A stretch of 64,000 nt of DNA, from the NCBI GenBank assembly GCA_030524175.1, contig JAUNHC010000011.1, positions 62,001 to 126,000 of the forward strand, read 5' to 3'. This DNA is from Eubacteriales bacterium. GTDB taxonomy: Bacteria; Bacillota; Clostridia; Lachnospirales; Lachnospiraceae. Every line of letters starts with the position of its first letter. Position 1 is the first letter of the stretch. The notes under the pieces are model-generated. The model did not search any database and had not been told where the DNA came from. It saw nothing but the letters and a program-made list of their open reading frames with translations. This document shows positions 32,163 to 41,588 of the stretch, piece by piece. Both the position numbers and the translations under genes were made by a program.

Positions 32163-32414
32163 ATGAAAATCTACTATTACAAAGGAAGAAAGAACGTATG
32201 CGGCGACAAAATCCGCCAAATGCGTGTCAAAAGAAGGATGTCCCAAAGCGATTTGGCGGCAAGGCTGCAAGTAGAAGGAGTAATGCTTGAGCGTGACAGT
32301 ATCAGCAGAATAGAAAGCGGCACCAGGTTTGTGGCAGATTTTGAGCTTTGTGTTTTTGCAAAAGTTTTGGGTGTAGAAATTGAATGGTTGTTGGAAGCCG
32401 CCGAGGTATCTTAA
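32163..32414 (+). CDS. Small XRE-family DNA-binding regulator
   Basis: An 83-residue protein that is almost entirely one helix-turn-helix domain (GDKIRQMRVKRRMSQSDLAA at about 14-33, then RDSISRIESG). No effector domain is present. No strong ribosome binding site precedes ATG 32163 (only GGTGATTT), so expression may be low. It is not an obvious member of either flanking operon. A terminator follows directly. Targets are unknown. The duplicated 78-base element upstream is a candidate site. Confidence 0.8.
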   Translation: MKIYYYKGRKNVCGDKIRQMRVKRRMSQSDLAARLQVEGVMLERDSISRIESGTRFVADFELCVFAKVLGVEIEWLLEAAEVS

Positions 32415-32453
32415 GGCATGGTCCAGGGTAAGTCCGGAGCACTGCCCCTTTTC

Positions 32454-32486
32454 CTGCGCGGAAGTATTTTTTCCGCGCAGTTTTTT
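32454..32486 (+). terminator. Intrinsic terminator after the XRE gene
   Basis: CTGCGCGGAA (32454-32463) pairs perfectly with TTCCGCGCAG (32471-32480) and TTTTTT follows directly. A textbook terminator. Confidence 0.92.
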
Positions 32487-32600
32487 ATATCAAAGGTGAA
32501 GTGGACTTGTCCGCTTTATTCTGTTAAAAGATCTTATTCACTCTGAATAAAAATTCCCTGAATTTAAAATCTAAATAATTTCCTACAGATGTTTTTATTG

Positions 32601-32609
32601 TGATATAAT
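32601..32609 (+). promoter_or_regulatory. Extended -10 promoter for cvfB
   Basis: TGATATAAT, an extended -10 element, lies 131 bases before the cvfB start. There is no clear -35. The leader it would produce contains the hairpin at 32671-32702. Confidence 0.55.
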
Positions 32610-32670
32610 ACAGCCAAAGTGCAAAAAGTAAGATGTTAGGTCAAAAGTTATTTGGCCTGCTGGTGCCGAT

Positions 32671-32702
32671 GGATTTCTCCGCACTTCGTGCTCACGAAAT
32701 CC
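32671..32702 (+). other. Leader hairpin upstream of cvfB
   Basis: GGATTTC (32671-32677) pairs with GAAATCC (32696-32702), enclosing GCAC/GTGC. It ends 38 bases before the start codon. It could be a dispersed repeat of the genome or a control hairpin. Confidence 0.45.
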
Positions 32703-32739
32703 TAAAAACATTAATATATTGGCATATAAAGGAGAATAT

Positions 32740-33582
32740 ATGATTGAGTTAGGAAGAAAACAGACTTTACTTGTTGTTAAATCCGTAGATTTTGGAATAT
32801 ATCTGGCAGAGGAGAAGGATGCACAGCCTAAGGACCGGGTTCTGCTCCCGTCCAGGCAGGTGCCTGAGGGCACAAAGGAAGGCGACAGTCTGGAGGTGTT
32901 CATCTACAAGGACTCTCAGGACAGGCTTATAGCAACCACCAATGAACCGAAGCTTCTGCTTGACCAGGTTGGGCTTTTGAAAGTGGTGCAGGTGACAAAA
33001 ATCGGTGCATTTCTTGACTGGGGACTTGAGAAGGATCTGCTTCTTCCTTATCATGAGCAGACCTTGAGGGTCAGAGAAGGGGAAGAATGTCTTGTGGCTT
33101 TATATGTGGATAAGAGCAGCCGTCTTTGCGCAACAATGAAGGTATATCATTATCTGTCTACCAGGACACCGTATGTGGTAGGTGACCAGGTGAAAGGTCG
33201 TGTCTATGAGATCAGCGAGCGCTTCGGTGTTTTCGTTGCAGTGGACGATAAATATTCCGCTCTGATCCCGGCCCGTGAGGCAAAAGGAAAATACCGCCCG
33301 GGCATGATCCTGGATCTTCGCGTCACAGAGGTGAAGGAAGACGGTAAGATGAATGTCAGTGACAGACAGAAAGCGTACCTTCAGCTGGATCAGGATGCGG
33401 AGTCAGTTATGGCGGTGATCGACGAGTTTGCGGGTGTTCTGCCTTTTGATGACAAGGTTTCCCCGGAGGTGATCCAGCGTGAGTTCGGCCTGTCCAAAAA
33501 CGCCTTTAAACGTGCAGTAGGACACTTGATGAAAGACGGCAAAATAGAAATAAAAGACCGCCGCATTTATAAAAAAGAGTAA
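32740..33582 (+). CDS. cvfB: S1-like RNA-binding protein, CvfB/YitL family
   Basis: A 280-residue cytoplasmic RNA-binding protein with three S1-type OB domains and a C-terminal winged helix. Known relatives are CvfB of Staphylococcus aureus (virulence factor expression) and YitL of Bacillus. ATG 32740 follows AAAGGAGAA. Conserved elements are DFGIYLAEE, LLPSRQVPEG, KIGAFLDWGLEKDLLLP near residue 90 and RFGVFVAVDDKYSALIP near 165. The C-terminal FGLSKNAFKRAVGHLMKDG is the winged helix. It lies just upstream of dnaE, 55 bases away, and may share a transcript with it. Confidence 0.88.
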   Translation: MIELGRKQTLLVVKSVDFGIYLAEEKDAQPKDRVLLPSRQVPEGTKEGDSLEVFIYKDSQDRLIATTNEPKLLLDQVGLLKVVQVTKIGAFLDWGLEKDLLLPYHEQTLRVREGEECLVALYVDKSSRLCATMKVYHYLSTRTPYVVGDQVKGRVYEISERFGVFVAVDDKYSALIPAREAKGKYRPGMILDLRVTEVKEDGKMNVSDRQKAYLQLDQDAESVMAVIDEFAGVLPFDDKVSPEVIQREFGLSKNAFKRAVGHLMKDGKIEIKDRRIYKKE

Positions 33583-33637
33583 CTATTCAGTACCTTCATA
33601 GCTGCAAAAGAGAACTAATAAAAAAGGAGAGAATTCT

Positions 33638-36600
33638 GTGGAGTTTACACATCTTCATGTCCATACGGAGTACAGCCTTCTGGACGGTTCCAATAAAATA
33701 AAAGAATACGTGGCCCGTGTGAAAGAACTGGGAATGGACAGTGCTGCGATCACGGATCACGGCGTGATGTACGGTGTCATAGATTTTTACCGGGCGGCAA
33801 AGGAAGTGGGGATTAATCCTATCCTGGGCTGTGAGGTTTATGTGGCTCCCGGCTCACGTTTTGACAGGGAAATAGGAAGCGGAGATGACCGTTATTATCA
33901 TCTGGTTTTGCTTGCAGAAAATAATACAGGGTACAGCAACCTGATGAAAATTGTATCAAAAGGTTTTGTGGAAGGGTTTTATTACAAGCCCAGGATCGAC
34001 CTTGAACTGCTGGAACAATATCACGAGGGTATTATTGGCCTCAGTGCCTGTCTGGCAGGGGAAGTGGCCCGTTATCTGGCCAGGGGAATGTACGAGGACG
34101 GCAAAGCGGCTGCATTGCGTTATCAGGAGATATTCGGCAAAGGCAACTTCTTCCTGGAGCTTCAGGACCACGGGATACCGGAACAGCAGACAGTCAACCA
34201 GGAGCTTCTCCGGCTTCACAGGGAGACAGGGATTGACCTGGTGGCCACCAATGATGTGCATTACACCTATGCTGAGGATGTTGACCCTCATGATATCCTT
34301 CTCTGTCTGCAGACGGGTAAGAAGATCAGCGATGAGGACCGTATGCGGTACGAGGGCGGTCAATATTATGTGAAATCACCGGAGGAGATGGAGCAGCTTT
34401 TTCCATATGCAATAGAGGCATTGGAGAATACCCATAAAATTGCACAGCGTTGTCATGTGGAAATTGAATTCGGTGTTACAAAGCTTCCTAAATATGATGT
34501 GCCACAGGGATATACAGCCTGGGAATATCTGAACAAGCTTTGTTTCGAAGGGCTTGAGAAGCGGTATGAAACTGTGACCCAGGAGCTTAAGGACCGTCTG
34601 GAATATGAATTGTCTACCATTAAAAATATGGGCTATGTGGATTATTTCCTTATTGTATGGGATTTTATCAAATATGCCCGGGATAATGATATCATGGTGG
34701 GACCGGGCCGCGGCTCTGCAGCAGGAAGCCTTGTGGCCTACACTCTGGGAATCACACTCCTTGACCCTATTAAATATGATCTGCTTTTTGAGAGATTTCT
34801 TAATCCTGAACGTGTTTCCATGCCGGATATTGACGTGGACTTCTGCTTTGAGCGCCGCCAGGAAGTGATCGATTATGTGGTGGAAAAGTACGGGAAGGAC
34901 AGAGTGGTCCAGATCGTCACTTTCGGTACCTTGGCTGCCAGAGGTGTGATCCGCGATGTGGGGCGTGTTCTGGATATGCCTTATGCCCAGGTGGATCTTA
35001 TTGCAAAGATGGTCCCTCAGGAACTGAATATCACCATAGATAAAGCTCTTACCATGAACCCTGAGTTGCGTAAAGCCTATGAAGAGCAGGAGGATATCCA
35101 TTATCTTATTGATATGGCGAAACGCCTTGAAGGTCTGCCCCGCCATACCTCCATGCACGCGGCAGGTGTGGTGATCAGCCAGAAGGACGTGGATGAATAC
35201 GTTCCTCTGTCCAAGGCCCAGGACGGCTCTGTGACCACCCAGTTTACCATGACAACACTGGAGGAGCTGGGGCTATTAAAGATGGATTTCCTGGGGCTTC
35301 GTACCCTTACCGTTATCCAGAATGCCCTGAAGCTCATCGAAAAAGACACAGGCCGTGTTCTTGATATGGATAAAATAGACTACAATGACAGGAAGGTTCT
35401 TTCTTCTCTGGGAACAGGCCGTTCTGACGGTGTGTTCCAGTTGGAAAGTGCGGGGATGAAGAGCTTTATGAAGGAGCTTAAGCCTCAGAGCCTTGAGGAT
35501 GTGATCGCAGGAATCTCCCTGTACCGTCCCGGTCCTATGGACTTTATTCCTCAATATATCAGAGGAAAGAACCGCCCAGATACCATACGCTATGACTGTC
35601 CTCAGCTTGAACCGATCCTGAAGCCGACTTACGGCTGTATTGTTTACCAGGAACAGGTTATGCAGATTGTGCGGAACCTGGCTGGCTATACCCTGGGGCG
35701 AAGCGATCTGGTACGCCGTGCCATGTCCAAGAAGAAAGCCTCTGTGATGGAAAAGGAGCGCCAGAACTTTGTATACGGAAATCCGGAGGAAGGGGTTCCG
35801 GGCTGTATTTCCAACGGCATTCCTGAGAAGACAGCACACAAAATCTATGATGATATGATTGATTTTGCAAAGTATGCATTTAATAAATCACATGCGGCTG
35901 CCTATGCGGTAGTGTCATACCAGACGGCTTATCTGAAGTATTATCATCCTGTGGAATTCATGGCGGCACTTATGACCTCCGTAATAGAAATGCCCAGCAA
36001 GGTGGCAGAATATATTCTCGTATGCCGCCAGATGGGGATTAAAATCCTACCCCCGGATATCAACTGCGGAGAGCGGTCATTTTCCGTTGACAATGGTTCT
36101 ATCCGCTATGCACTTTCAGCTATTAAGAGCATCGGAAGGCCTGTGATAGAAGCTCTCGTACAGGAGAGGGAAGAGCGGGGGCAGTATCGTTCTCTCAAGG
36201 ACTTTATTGAACGGATGAGCGACCAGCTTAATAAACGTGCCATTGAGAATTTTATCAAGTCAGGGGCCGTGGACTGTCTGGACGGAAACCGGCGTCAGAA
36301 AATGATGGTATATGCACAGATAGCAGACAGCATAAATCAGGATAGAAAGCACTCTATGGCAGGACAGCTCAGCTTCTTCGATATTGTGGATGAAGATGAG
36401 AAAAAAGAATTTGAGATCAGGATGCCTGACGTGGAGGAATATGACAATGAAATGATATTAGCTTTTGAGAAGGAGGTTCTTGGCATTTACTTAAGCGGAC
36501 ATCCTCTGGAAGGCTATAGAGATGTCATGGAAAAAATAATTTCAGCCAGGACTACAGATTTCCAGCCGGATGAGGAAACCGGAGTGCCTAAGGTATTTGA

Positions 36601-37105
36601 CGGCCAGAAGGTAATAGTGGGCGGAATGATCATGGATAAAACCATTAAATATACAAAGAATAATAAGGTAATGGCGTTTCTGACTGTTGAGGATTTAGTG
36701 GGAACTGTGGAAATAGTAGTTTTTCCCAGAGATTATGAAAAATATCAGGGAATGGTGAATGATGAAGCTAAAGTATTCATTCAGGGAAGAGTATCTGCGG
36801 AAGACGACAAGGCCAGCAAGCTGATCCTGGAGAAGGTCCGTCCTTTTGAGGATATCCCGAGGGAATTGTGGATACAGTTCAATGATAAGGATGAGTACGG
36901 TGGAAAAGAGACTGAATTTCTCTCGGACCTGAAGTCATCCCCGGGCAATGACACTGTGGTGGTGTATTTGAGAGATGTGAAGGCGATGAAGAAGCTTCCT
37001 GTTGGTTATCATGTACAAATACAGGATTCCTGGCTTTCAAGAATGCGCAAAAAATATGGGGAGACCAATGTTAAAGTTGTGGAAAGAGTATTGAAAAACT
37101 TGTAA
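33638..37105 (+). CDS. dnaE: DNA polymerase III alpha subunit, DnaE type
   Basis: A replicative/lesion-bypass polymerase of 1155 residues, normal for DnaE1. The N-terminal PHP domain begins FTHLHVHTEYSLLDG. The polymerase core has GRGSAAGS and the catalytic aspartates Asp397 and Asp399 in MPDIDVDF, plus Asp550 in LLKMDFLG. A helix-hairpin-helix region is near 820, and an OB domain (VIVGGMIMDK...VEIVVFPRDYEKY) near 990-1070. The GTG start follows AAAAGGAGAGAATTCT. It is followed by pfkA after 66 bases, an arrangement frequent in Firmicutes. No proofreading exonuclease domain is present, as expected for DnaE rather than PolC. Confidence 0.97.
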   Translation: MEFTHLHVHTEYSLLDGSNKIKEYVARVKELGMDSAAITDHGVMYGVIDFYRAAKEVGINPILGCEVYVAPGSRFDREIGSGDDRYYHLVLLAENNTGYSNLMKIVSKGFVEGFYYKPRIDLELLEQYHEGIIGLSACLAGEVARYLARGMYEDGKAAALRYQEIFGKGNFFLELQDHGIPEQQTVNQELLRLHRETGIDLVATNDVHYTYAEDVDPHDILLCLQTGKKISDEDRMRYEGGQYYVKSPEEMEQLFPYAIEALENTHKIAQRCHVEIEFGVTKLPKYDVPQGYTAWEYLNKLCFEGLEKRYETVTQELKDRLEYELSTIKNMGYVDYFLIVWDFIKYARDNDIMVGPGRGSAAGSLVAYTLGITLLDPIKYDLLFERFLNPERVSMPDIDVDFCFERRQEVIDYVVEKYGKDRVVQIVTFGTLAARGVIRDVGRVLDMPYAQVDLIAKMVPQELNITIDKALTMNPELRKAYEEQEDIHYLIDMAKRLEGLPRHTSMHAAGVVISQKDVDEYVPLSKAQDGSVTTQFTMTTLEELGLLKMDFLGLRTLTVIQNALKLIEKDTGRVLDMDKIDYNDRKVLSSLGTGRSDGVFQLESAGMKSFMKELKPQSLEDVIAGISLYRPGPMDFIPQYIRGKNRPDTIRYDCPQLEPILKPTYGCIVYQEQVMQIVRNLAGYTLGRSDLVRRAMSKKKASVMEKERQNFVYGNPEEGVPGCISNGIPEKTAHKIYDDMIDFAKYAFNKSHAAAYAVVSYQTAYLKYYHPVEFMAALMTSVIEMPSKVAEYILVCRQMGIKILPPDINCGERSFSVDNGSIRYALSAIKSIGRPVIEALVQEREERGQYRSLKDFIERMSDQLNKRAIENFIKSGAVDCLDGNRRQKMMVYAQIADSINQDRKHSMAGQLSFFDIVDEDEKKEFEIRMPDVEEYDNEMILAFEKEVLGIYLSGHPLEGYRDVMEKIISARTTDFQPDEETGVPKVFDGQKVIVGGMIMDKTIKYTKNNKVMAFLTVEDLVGTVEIVVFPRDYEKYQGMVNDEAKVFIQGRVSAEDDKASKLILEKVRPFEDIPRELWIQFNDKDEYGGKETEFLSDLKSSPGNDTVVVYLRDVKAMKKLPVGYHVQIQDSWLSRMRKKYGETNVKVVERVLKNL

Positions 37106-37171
37106 AAATGCTTTACACTATGACTGAATATGTGTAGAAAGAGATAGATTCAGAAGATGGAGGAAAAGAAT

Positions 37172-38182
37172 ATGGCAGATAAGAAGATTAAAACCATTGG
37201 TGTTTTGACCAGTGGTGGAGACGCACCTGGTATGAATGCCGCTATCCGTGCTGTGGTCAGAAGAGGCTTAAGCAGCGGATTGAATGTGAAAGGTATTTAT
37301 AAAGGATATAATGGATTATTAAACGAAGAAATCATCGATATGACTGCCAGAGATGTATCTGATACTATTGAACGCGGTGGTACTATTTTATATACAGCCC
37401 GCTGTGCCGAGTTCCGTACTCCGGAAGGACAGCTCCGCGGGGCAGAGGTGTGCAAGAAACATGGGATAGACGGTCTTGTTGTGATCGGCGGAGACGGTTC
37501 CTTTGCAGGTGCACAGAAGCTTGCCAATCTTGGGATCAACACCATCGGCGTACCGGGGACGATCGATCTGGATATTGCATGTACAGAGTATACCATCGGT
37601 TTCGATACCGCTGTAAATACAGCAATGGAAGCAATTGATAAGGTACGTGATACTTCCACTTCTCATGAGCGATGCAGCATCATAGAGGTTATGGGGCGCA
37701 ACGCAGGCTATCTTGCACTGTGGTGCGGTATTGCCAACGGGGCTGAGGATGTATTGATCCCTGAGAAATACGATTACGATGAACAGAAGATCATTAACAA
37801 TATCATTGAAAACCGTAAATTAGGAAAGAAGCACCATATCATCATCAATGCAGAAGGTATCGGTCATTCAGAAGCAATGGCAAAACGTATCGAAGCTGCT
37901 ACGGGGATTGAGACACGTGCCACTATCCTGGGGCACATGCAGAGAGGCGGAAGCCCTACATGTAAAGACCGTGTATATGCATCCATGATGGGAGCTATGG
38001 CTGTGGATCTTCTGATCCAGGGGAAAAACTGCCGCGTAGTGGGATACCGCCACGGCGAATATGTTGATTTTGATATCAACGAAGCACTGGCTATGCAGAA
38101 GAATGTATCTGAATATGCTTGGGAGATTTGTAATTCACTTTCCCATAATTATGATAAGAACGGGAAACCTCTGAAGAGATAA
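37172..38182 (+). CDS. pfkA: 6-phosphofructokinase
   Basis: Phosphorylates fructose 6-phosphate in glycolysis. It is 336 residues long, slightly longer than the 320-residue bacterial norm. ATG 37172 follows GGAGGAAAAG (the ATG at 37157 overlaps this ribosome binding site). SGGDAPGMNAAIRAVVR gives the ATP-binding start and GGDGSF lies near 107. The active-site segment reads TIDLDI (Asp132, Asp134), where the common form is TIDNDI. The flanking catalytic aspartates remain. EVMGRNAGYLAL and LGHMQRGGSP are conserved. Gly at the position after GGD-G suggests ATP rather than pyrophosphate use. Confidence 0.95.
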   Translation: MADKKIKTIGVLTSGGDAPGMNAAIRAVVRRGLSSGLNVKGIYKGYNGLLNEEIIDMTARDVSDTIERGGTILYTARCAEFRTPEGQLRGAEVCKKHGIDGLVVIGGDGSFAGAQKLANLGINTIGVPGTIDLDIACTEYTIGFDTAVNTAMEAIDKVRDTSTSHERCSIIEVMGRNAGYLALWCGIANGAEDVLIPEKYDYDEQKIINNIIENRKLGKKHHIIINAEGIGHSEAMAKRIEAATGIETRATILGHMQRGGSPTCKDRVYASMMGAMAVDLLIQGKNCRVVGYRHGEYVDFDINEALAMQKNVSEYAWEICNSLSHNYDKNGKPLKR

Positions 38183-38206
38183 AGACTATATTGAATAGAG
38201 GAAACT

Positions 38207-39595
38207 ATGTTACAGAAAATAAGCAGCAGACTGCATAAATTAAATACTGCACAAATAATTGCCCTCGGTTTTGCGGGGGTGATTTTTATAGGGGGTATCA
38301 TACTCTGGCTTCCTTTTTGTACAGTGCCGGGAGAGACTACATCTTTTTCTGATGCCATGTTTACCGCCACAACCTGTGTCTGCGTGACCGGGCTGGTGAC
38401 AGTGGTCACCGCTGTCCACTGGACTATTGTAGGTAAGGTTGTGATCCTTGTGCTCATACAGATTGGCGGCATCGGACTGATAGCCCTGGCAAGTATTGTT
38501 TTTATCAGCCTCCATAAAAAAATAACCATGCGCAACCGCCGTATGATCCAGGAGTCCTATAACCTGGACCAGATGTCGGGTCTTGTAAAGCTGGTGAGGC
38601 GTGTGGTCCTCTGTGTATTTGGTGCAGAGACAATAGGTGCAGTGTGTTATGCGTTTTGTTTTGTGCCGGAGTTTGGTCTGGCAGAAGGCCTGGCACAGTC
38701 TGTTTTCACATCTGTTTCTGCGTTTTGTAATGCAGGAGTGGATCTTTTGGGGGAAAACAGCCTGGCTCCATATGTTGACAATACAATTGTCAATGTGACA
38801 ACCATGTGCCTGATCATAGCCGCAGGGCTTGGTTTCACTGTATGGTGGGACTTATGGGACAAAATAAAAAAAGTATTCAAGGGAAAACTTCCTCTGCGCA
38901 GGGTTTACAAGAATCTCCGGCTGCACAGCAAAATTGTTATCACAACAACACTGTGCCTGCTCCTGGGGGGAACACTTCTCATATTTTTATTCGAATATGG
39001 AAACCCTGATACTATGAAATCCATGTCATTCGGGGAGAAGCTGATGGCATCTGCATTCCAGTCTGTGACCACACGTACAGCCGGATTCTTTACAGTGGAC
39101 CAGTCGGCATTTTCCAATGCCACAGTAGTTTTATGCCTGCTGCTGATGTTTATCGGAGGTTCGCCTATGGGAACAGCCGGGGGTATTAAGACTACGACTT
39201 TTGCAGTAATGATCATGAGTGTTGTCTCCAATCTCCGGGGACGGCGTGATGTGGAGTCCCATCACAGGAAGATACGGGACAGCTATATCCGTTCTGCTGT
39301 TGTGGTCATCGGCATGGGATTTATGACACTTTTTGTCATGATCCTGCTTTTGTCAGCGGTGATGCCTAAGGCTGCATTTACAGATATTCTTTATGAGCTT
39401 ACATCGGCAATCGCAACTGTTGGGCTATCCAGGGGACTGACACCAGAGCTGCCCACAATAGGGAAGTGGATAGTGATCCTGACAATGTATCTTGGAAGAA
39501 TCGGGCCTTTGACTCTGGGGACGGCAGTGGTAATGCGGGCGCATCGCCGCCCGGACAGCACCCATCTTGCAGAAGAAGATGTGCTGATCGGATAA
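38207..39595 (+). CDS. ktrB: Potassium uptake membrane subunit, TrkH/KtrB family
   Basis: A 462-residue membrane protein that forms the ion-conducting dimer of a Ktr-type potassium (or sodium-coupled potassium) transporter. It has four pore-repeat units with filter-like segments TTCVCVTG, SVSAFCNAG, SVTTRTAGF and SAIATVGLSRG. The length fits KtrB. The ribosome binding site GAGGAAACT is modest. The KtrA-type regulator is encoded 16 bases downstream, so the pair forms one complex. Confidence 0.92.
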   Translation: MLQKISSRLHKLNTAQIIALGFAGVIFIGGIILWLPFCTVPGETTSFSDAMFTATTCVCVTGLVTVVTAVHWTIVGKVVILVLIQIGGIGLIALASIVFISLHKKITMRNRRMIQESYNLDQMSGLVKLVRRVVLCVFGAETIGAVCYAFCFVPEFGLAEGLAQSVFTSVSAFCNAGVDLLGENSLAPYVDNTIVNVTTMCLIIAAGLGFTVWWDLWDKIKKVFKGKLPLRRVYKNLRLHSKIVITTTLCLLLGGTLLIFLFEYGNPDTMKSMSFGEKLMASAFQSVTTRTAGFFTVDQSAFSNATVVLCLLLMFIGGSPMGTAGGIKTTTFAVMIMSVVSNLRGRRDVESHHRKIRDSYIRSAVVVIGMGFMTLFVMILLLSAVMPKAAFTDILYELTSAIATVGLSRGLTPELPTIGKWIVILTMYLGRIGPLTLGTAVVMRAHRRPDSTHLAEEDVLIG

Positions 39596-39611
39596 ATATG
39601 GGAGGATAAGC

Positions 39612-40265
39612 ATGAAAGATAAATCGTTTGCGGTTATCGGGCTGGGACAATTCGGTACTTCACTGGCTGTTGCGCTGGCAGAGGCTAACTGCGATGTACT
39701 GGTGGTTGACGACAAGGAAGATAATATCCAGGATATTGCAGAAAAGGTCACTTACGCGGTAAAAGCCGATGTAAGAGAGCCCGGGGTACTTAAGTCACTG
39801 GGAGTCCAGAATGTGGATGTGGCTATCATTGCGGTTTCCGAGAATATTGAGGCCAGCATAACCGCTACTATGCAGGCAAAGGATTTGGGAGTGCCTTATG
39901 TTATGGCAAAGGCTACAAACGGACTGCATGGACGGATCCTGGGTAAAATCGGTGCAGATCAGGTTATATATCCGGAACAGTCCATGGGGCTGAGGGTGGC
40001 CAAGAATCTCATGTCCAGCGGTTTTGTGGATATATTTGAGCTTTCTTCAGAATTCAGTATGGCGGAATTCCATATCCCTGAGGAATGGGTGGGGAAAAAT
40101 CTGGCAGAGTTAAGGATCCGTGAGAGATATCATATTAATATTATCGGCATGAAGAAGGGCGATGAGGTGGATGTGAATCTCAAGCCGGATGAATGCCTTC
40201 CGGCAGGATGTACCTTGATCGCCATTGGTAAAAACAAGGACCTGAATAAAGCATCTGAGGAATAA
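39612..40265 (+). CDS. ktrA: Potassium uptake regulatory subunit, KtrA/TrkA RCK protein
   Basis: A 217-residue cytoplasmic gating ring subunit. The N-terminal Rossmann RCK domain has GLGQFGTSLA near 10-19 and the acidic residues VVDDKED near 34, which bind ATP/NAD. The C-terminal TrkA_C domain covers about residues 135-217 (EEWVGKNLAEL...LIAIGKNKDL). It follows ktrB in the same operon with ribosome binding site GGGAGGATAAGC. Confidence 0.93.
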   Translation: MKDKSFAVIGLGQFGTSLAVALAEANCDVLVVDDKEDNIQDIAEKVTYAVKADVREPGVLKSLGVQNVDVAIIAVSENIEASITATMQAKDLGVPYVMAKATNGLHGRILGKIGADQVIYPEQSMGLRVAKNLMSSGFVDIFELSSEFSMAEFHIPEEWVGKNLAELRIRERYHINIIGMKKGDEVDVNLKPDECLPAGCTLIAIGKNKDLNKASEE

Positions 40266-40312
40266 ATTACGTAAAGCAAGCCGGGAGAGAAACCGGAGGT
40301 ACTGGAGGATGT

Positions 40313-41086
40313 ATGATTACCAGTGTGAATAATGGACAGATAAAAAATATAATACAGCTGAATCAAAAGACAAAAGCCCGCAGAGAACAAGGGCTTTTTG
40401 TTGCAGAAGGAAAGAAAATGTTCCGGGAAGCTCCGCCCGGGTGGGTGGAAAAGGTCTTTGTTTCAGAGTCTTTGTCTGAGGATGCAGATTTGATGAATAC
40501 GGTAAAGACATATCCCTGTGAGGTGGTGTCTGATACTGTGTTCCGGCAGATGAGTGACACCCAGACGCCCCAGGGGATCCTCACCGTACTGCGCAGGCCA
40601 TCCTACAAAATGGAGGATATAATAAAAGGAGAGAAGCCATTTGTAGTCGTCCTTGAGGATTTACAGGATCCGGGGAATGCGGGAACTATTATCCGCACCG
40701 GGGAGGGTGCCGGTGTGGATGGGATCCTTCTCACCAGAACCTGTGTGGATATTACAAATCCTAAGGTAATTCGTTCTACAATGGGTTCTATTTACAGAAT
40801 ACCTTTCTTATATGTGGAAGATGTGGTATCATTAAAGGGTAAACTACGTGAACAAAGCATCCGCACTTTTGCAGCCCATCTGAAGGGTCAGAATTCCTAT
40901 GACAGGGAAGACTATACAGGGGGGACAGCATTTTTTATAGGGAATGAAGGAAAAGGATTGACCGAAGCTGCCGCCGGGGCGGCTGACTGCCTGGTCCGAA
41001 TCCCCATGTGCGGGAAGGTGGAATCTCTCAATGCAGCTATGGCGGCGGGGATTCTGATGTATGAGGCGGCGCGTCAGAGGCGCTGA
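40313..41086 (+). CDS. TrmH/SpoU-family RNA 2'-O-methyltransferase
   Basis: A 257-residue knotted SPOUT methyltransferase. An N-terminal substrate-binding segment (KTKARREQGLFVAEGKKMF) is followed by the catalytic domain. Motif 1 is LQDPGNAGTIIRT, motif 2 is FFIGNEGKGLT and motif 3 is IPMCGKVESLNAAMAAGI. It likely methylates ribose in 23S rRNA, but tRNA-specific relatives share these motifs, so I give no gene symbol. ATG 40313 follows CTGGAGGAT. It starts 48 bases after ktrA, possibly in the same transcript. Confidence 0.88.
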   Translation: MITSVNNGQIKNIIQLNQKTKARREQGLFVAEGKKMFREAPPGWVEKVFVSESLSEDADLMNTVKTYPCEVVSDTVFRQMSDTQTPQGILTVLRRPSYKMEDIIKGEKPFVVVLEDLQDPGNAGTIIRTGEGAGVDGILLTRTCVDITNPKVIRSTMGSIYRIPFLYVEDVVSLKGKLREQSIRTFAAHLKGQNSYDREDYTGGTAFFIGNEGKGLTEAAAGAADCLVRIPMCGKVESLNAAMAAGILMYEAARQRR

Positions 41087-41147
41087 TGTATGAATGTGCA
41101 GGGCGGTCTGCCAGACAGACTGGCTGCAGCAGGAAAGGGGGAGTTAT

Positions 41148-41585
41148 ATGGAACCCATGATATGGCTTGCTTTACTTGCAGCGTTTCTCGTGATCGAGGC
41201 TATTACTGCAGGGCTTACGACCATCTGGTTTGCAGGAGGGGCGTTGGTGGCAGCGGTGGCGGCGTTTTTGGGCGTTGGACTTGTAATGCAGCTTCTTTTA
41301 TTCCTACTTGTGTCTGTGGTCCTTTTAATCTTTACAAGGCCGTTGGCGGTGAAGTATATGAATAAAGATTTGGAAAAGACGAATGTGAACAGTCTTTTGG
41401 GGAAAACTGCTGTTGTGACACAGGAGATTGACAATCTGGCCCAGACAGGACAGGTACGTATCAATGACATCGAATGGATGGCCCGGACAGATTCAGACGA
41501 GAAAAAGATACCTGAGAAGGCTGTGGTAGAGATAATGGAGGTTCACGGGGTAAGACTGCTCGTGAAAGAGATTAAGGAGGGATAA
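41148..41585 (+). CDS. NfeD-like membrane protein
   Basis: A 145-residue protein with two or three N-terminal membrane helices (residues about 4-70) and a C-terminal OB-fold NfeD domain (LLGKTAVVTQEIDN...GQVRINDIEWMAR). NfeD proteins work with SPFH/stomatin proteins in membrane organisation. The SPFH gene begins 3 bases after its stop, which confirms the pairing. ATG 41148 follows AAAGGGGGAG. A longer frame from 41094 lacks a ribosome binding site and adds a non-conserved N-terminus. Confidence 0.87.
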   Translation: MEPMIWLALLAAFLVIEAITAGLTTIWFAGGALVAAVAAFLGVGLVMQLLLFLLVSVVLLIFTRPLAVKYMNKDLEKTNVNSLLGKTAVVTQEIDNLAQTGQVRINDIEWMARTDSDEKKIPEKAVVEIMEVHGVRLLVKEIKEG

Positions 41586-41588
41586 ACT

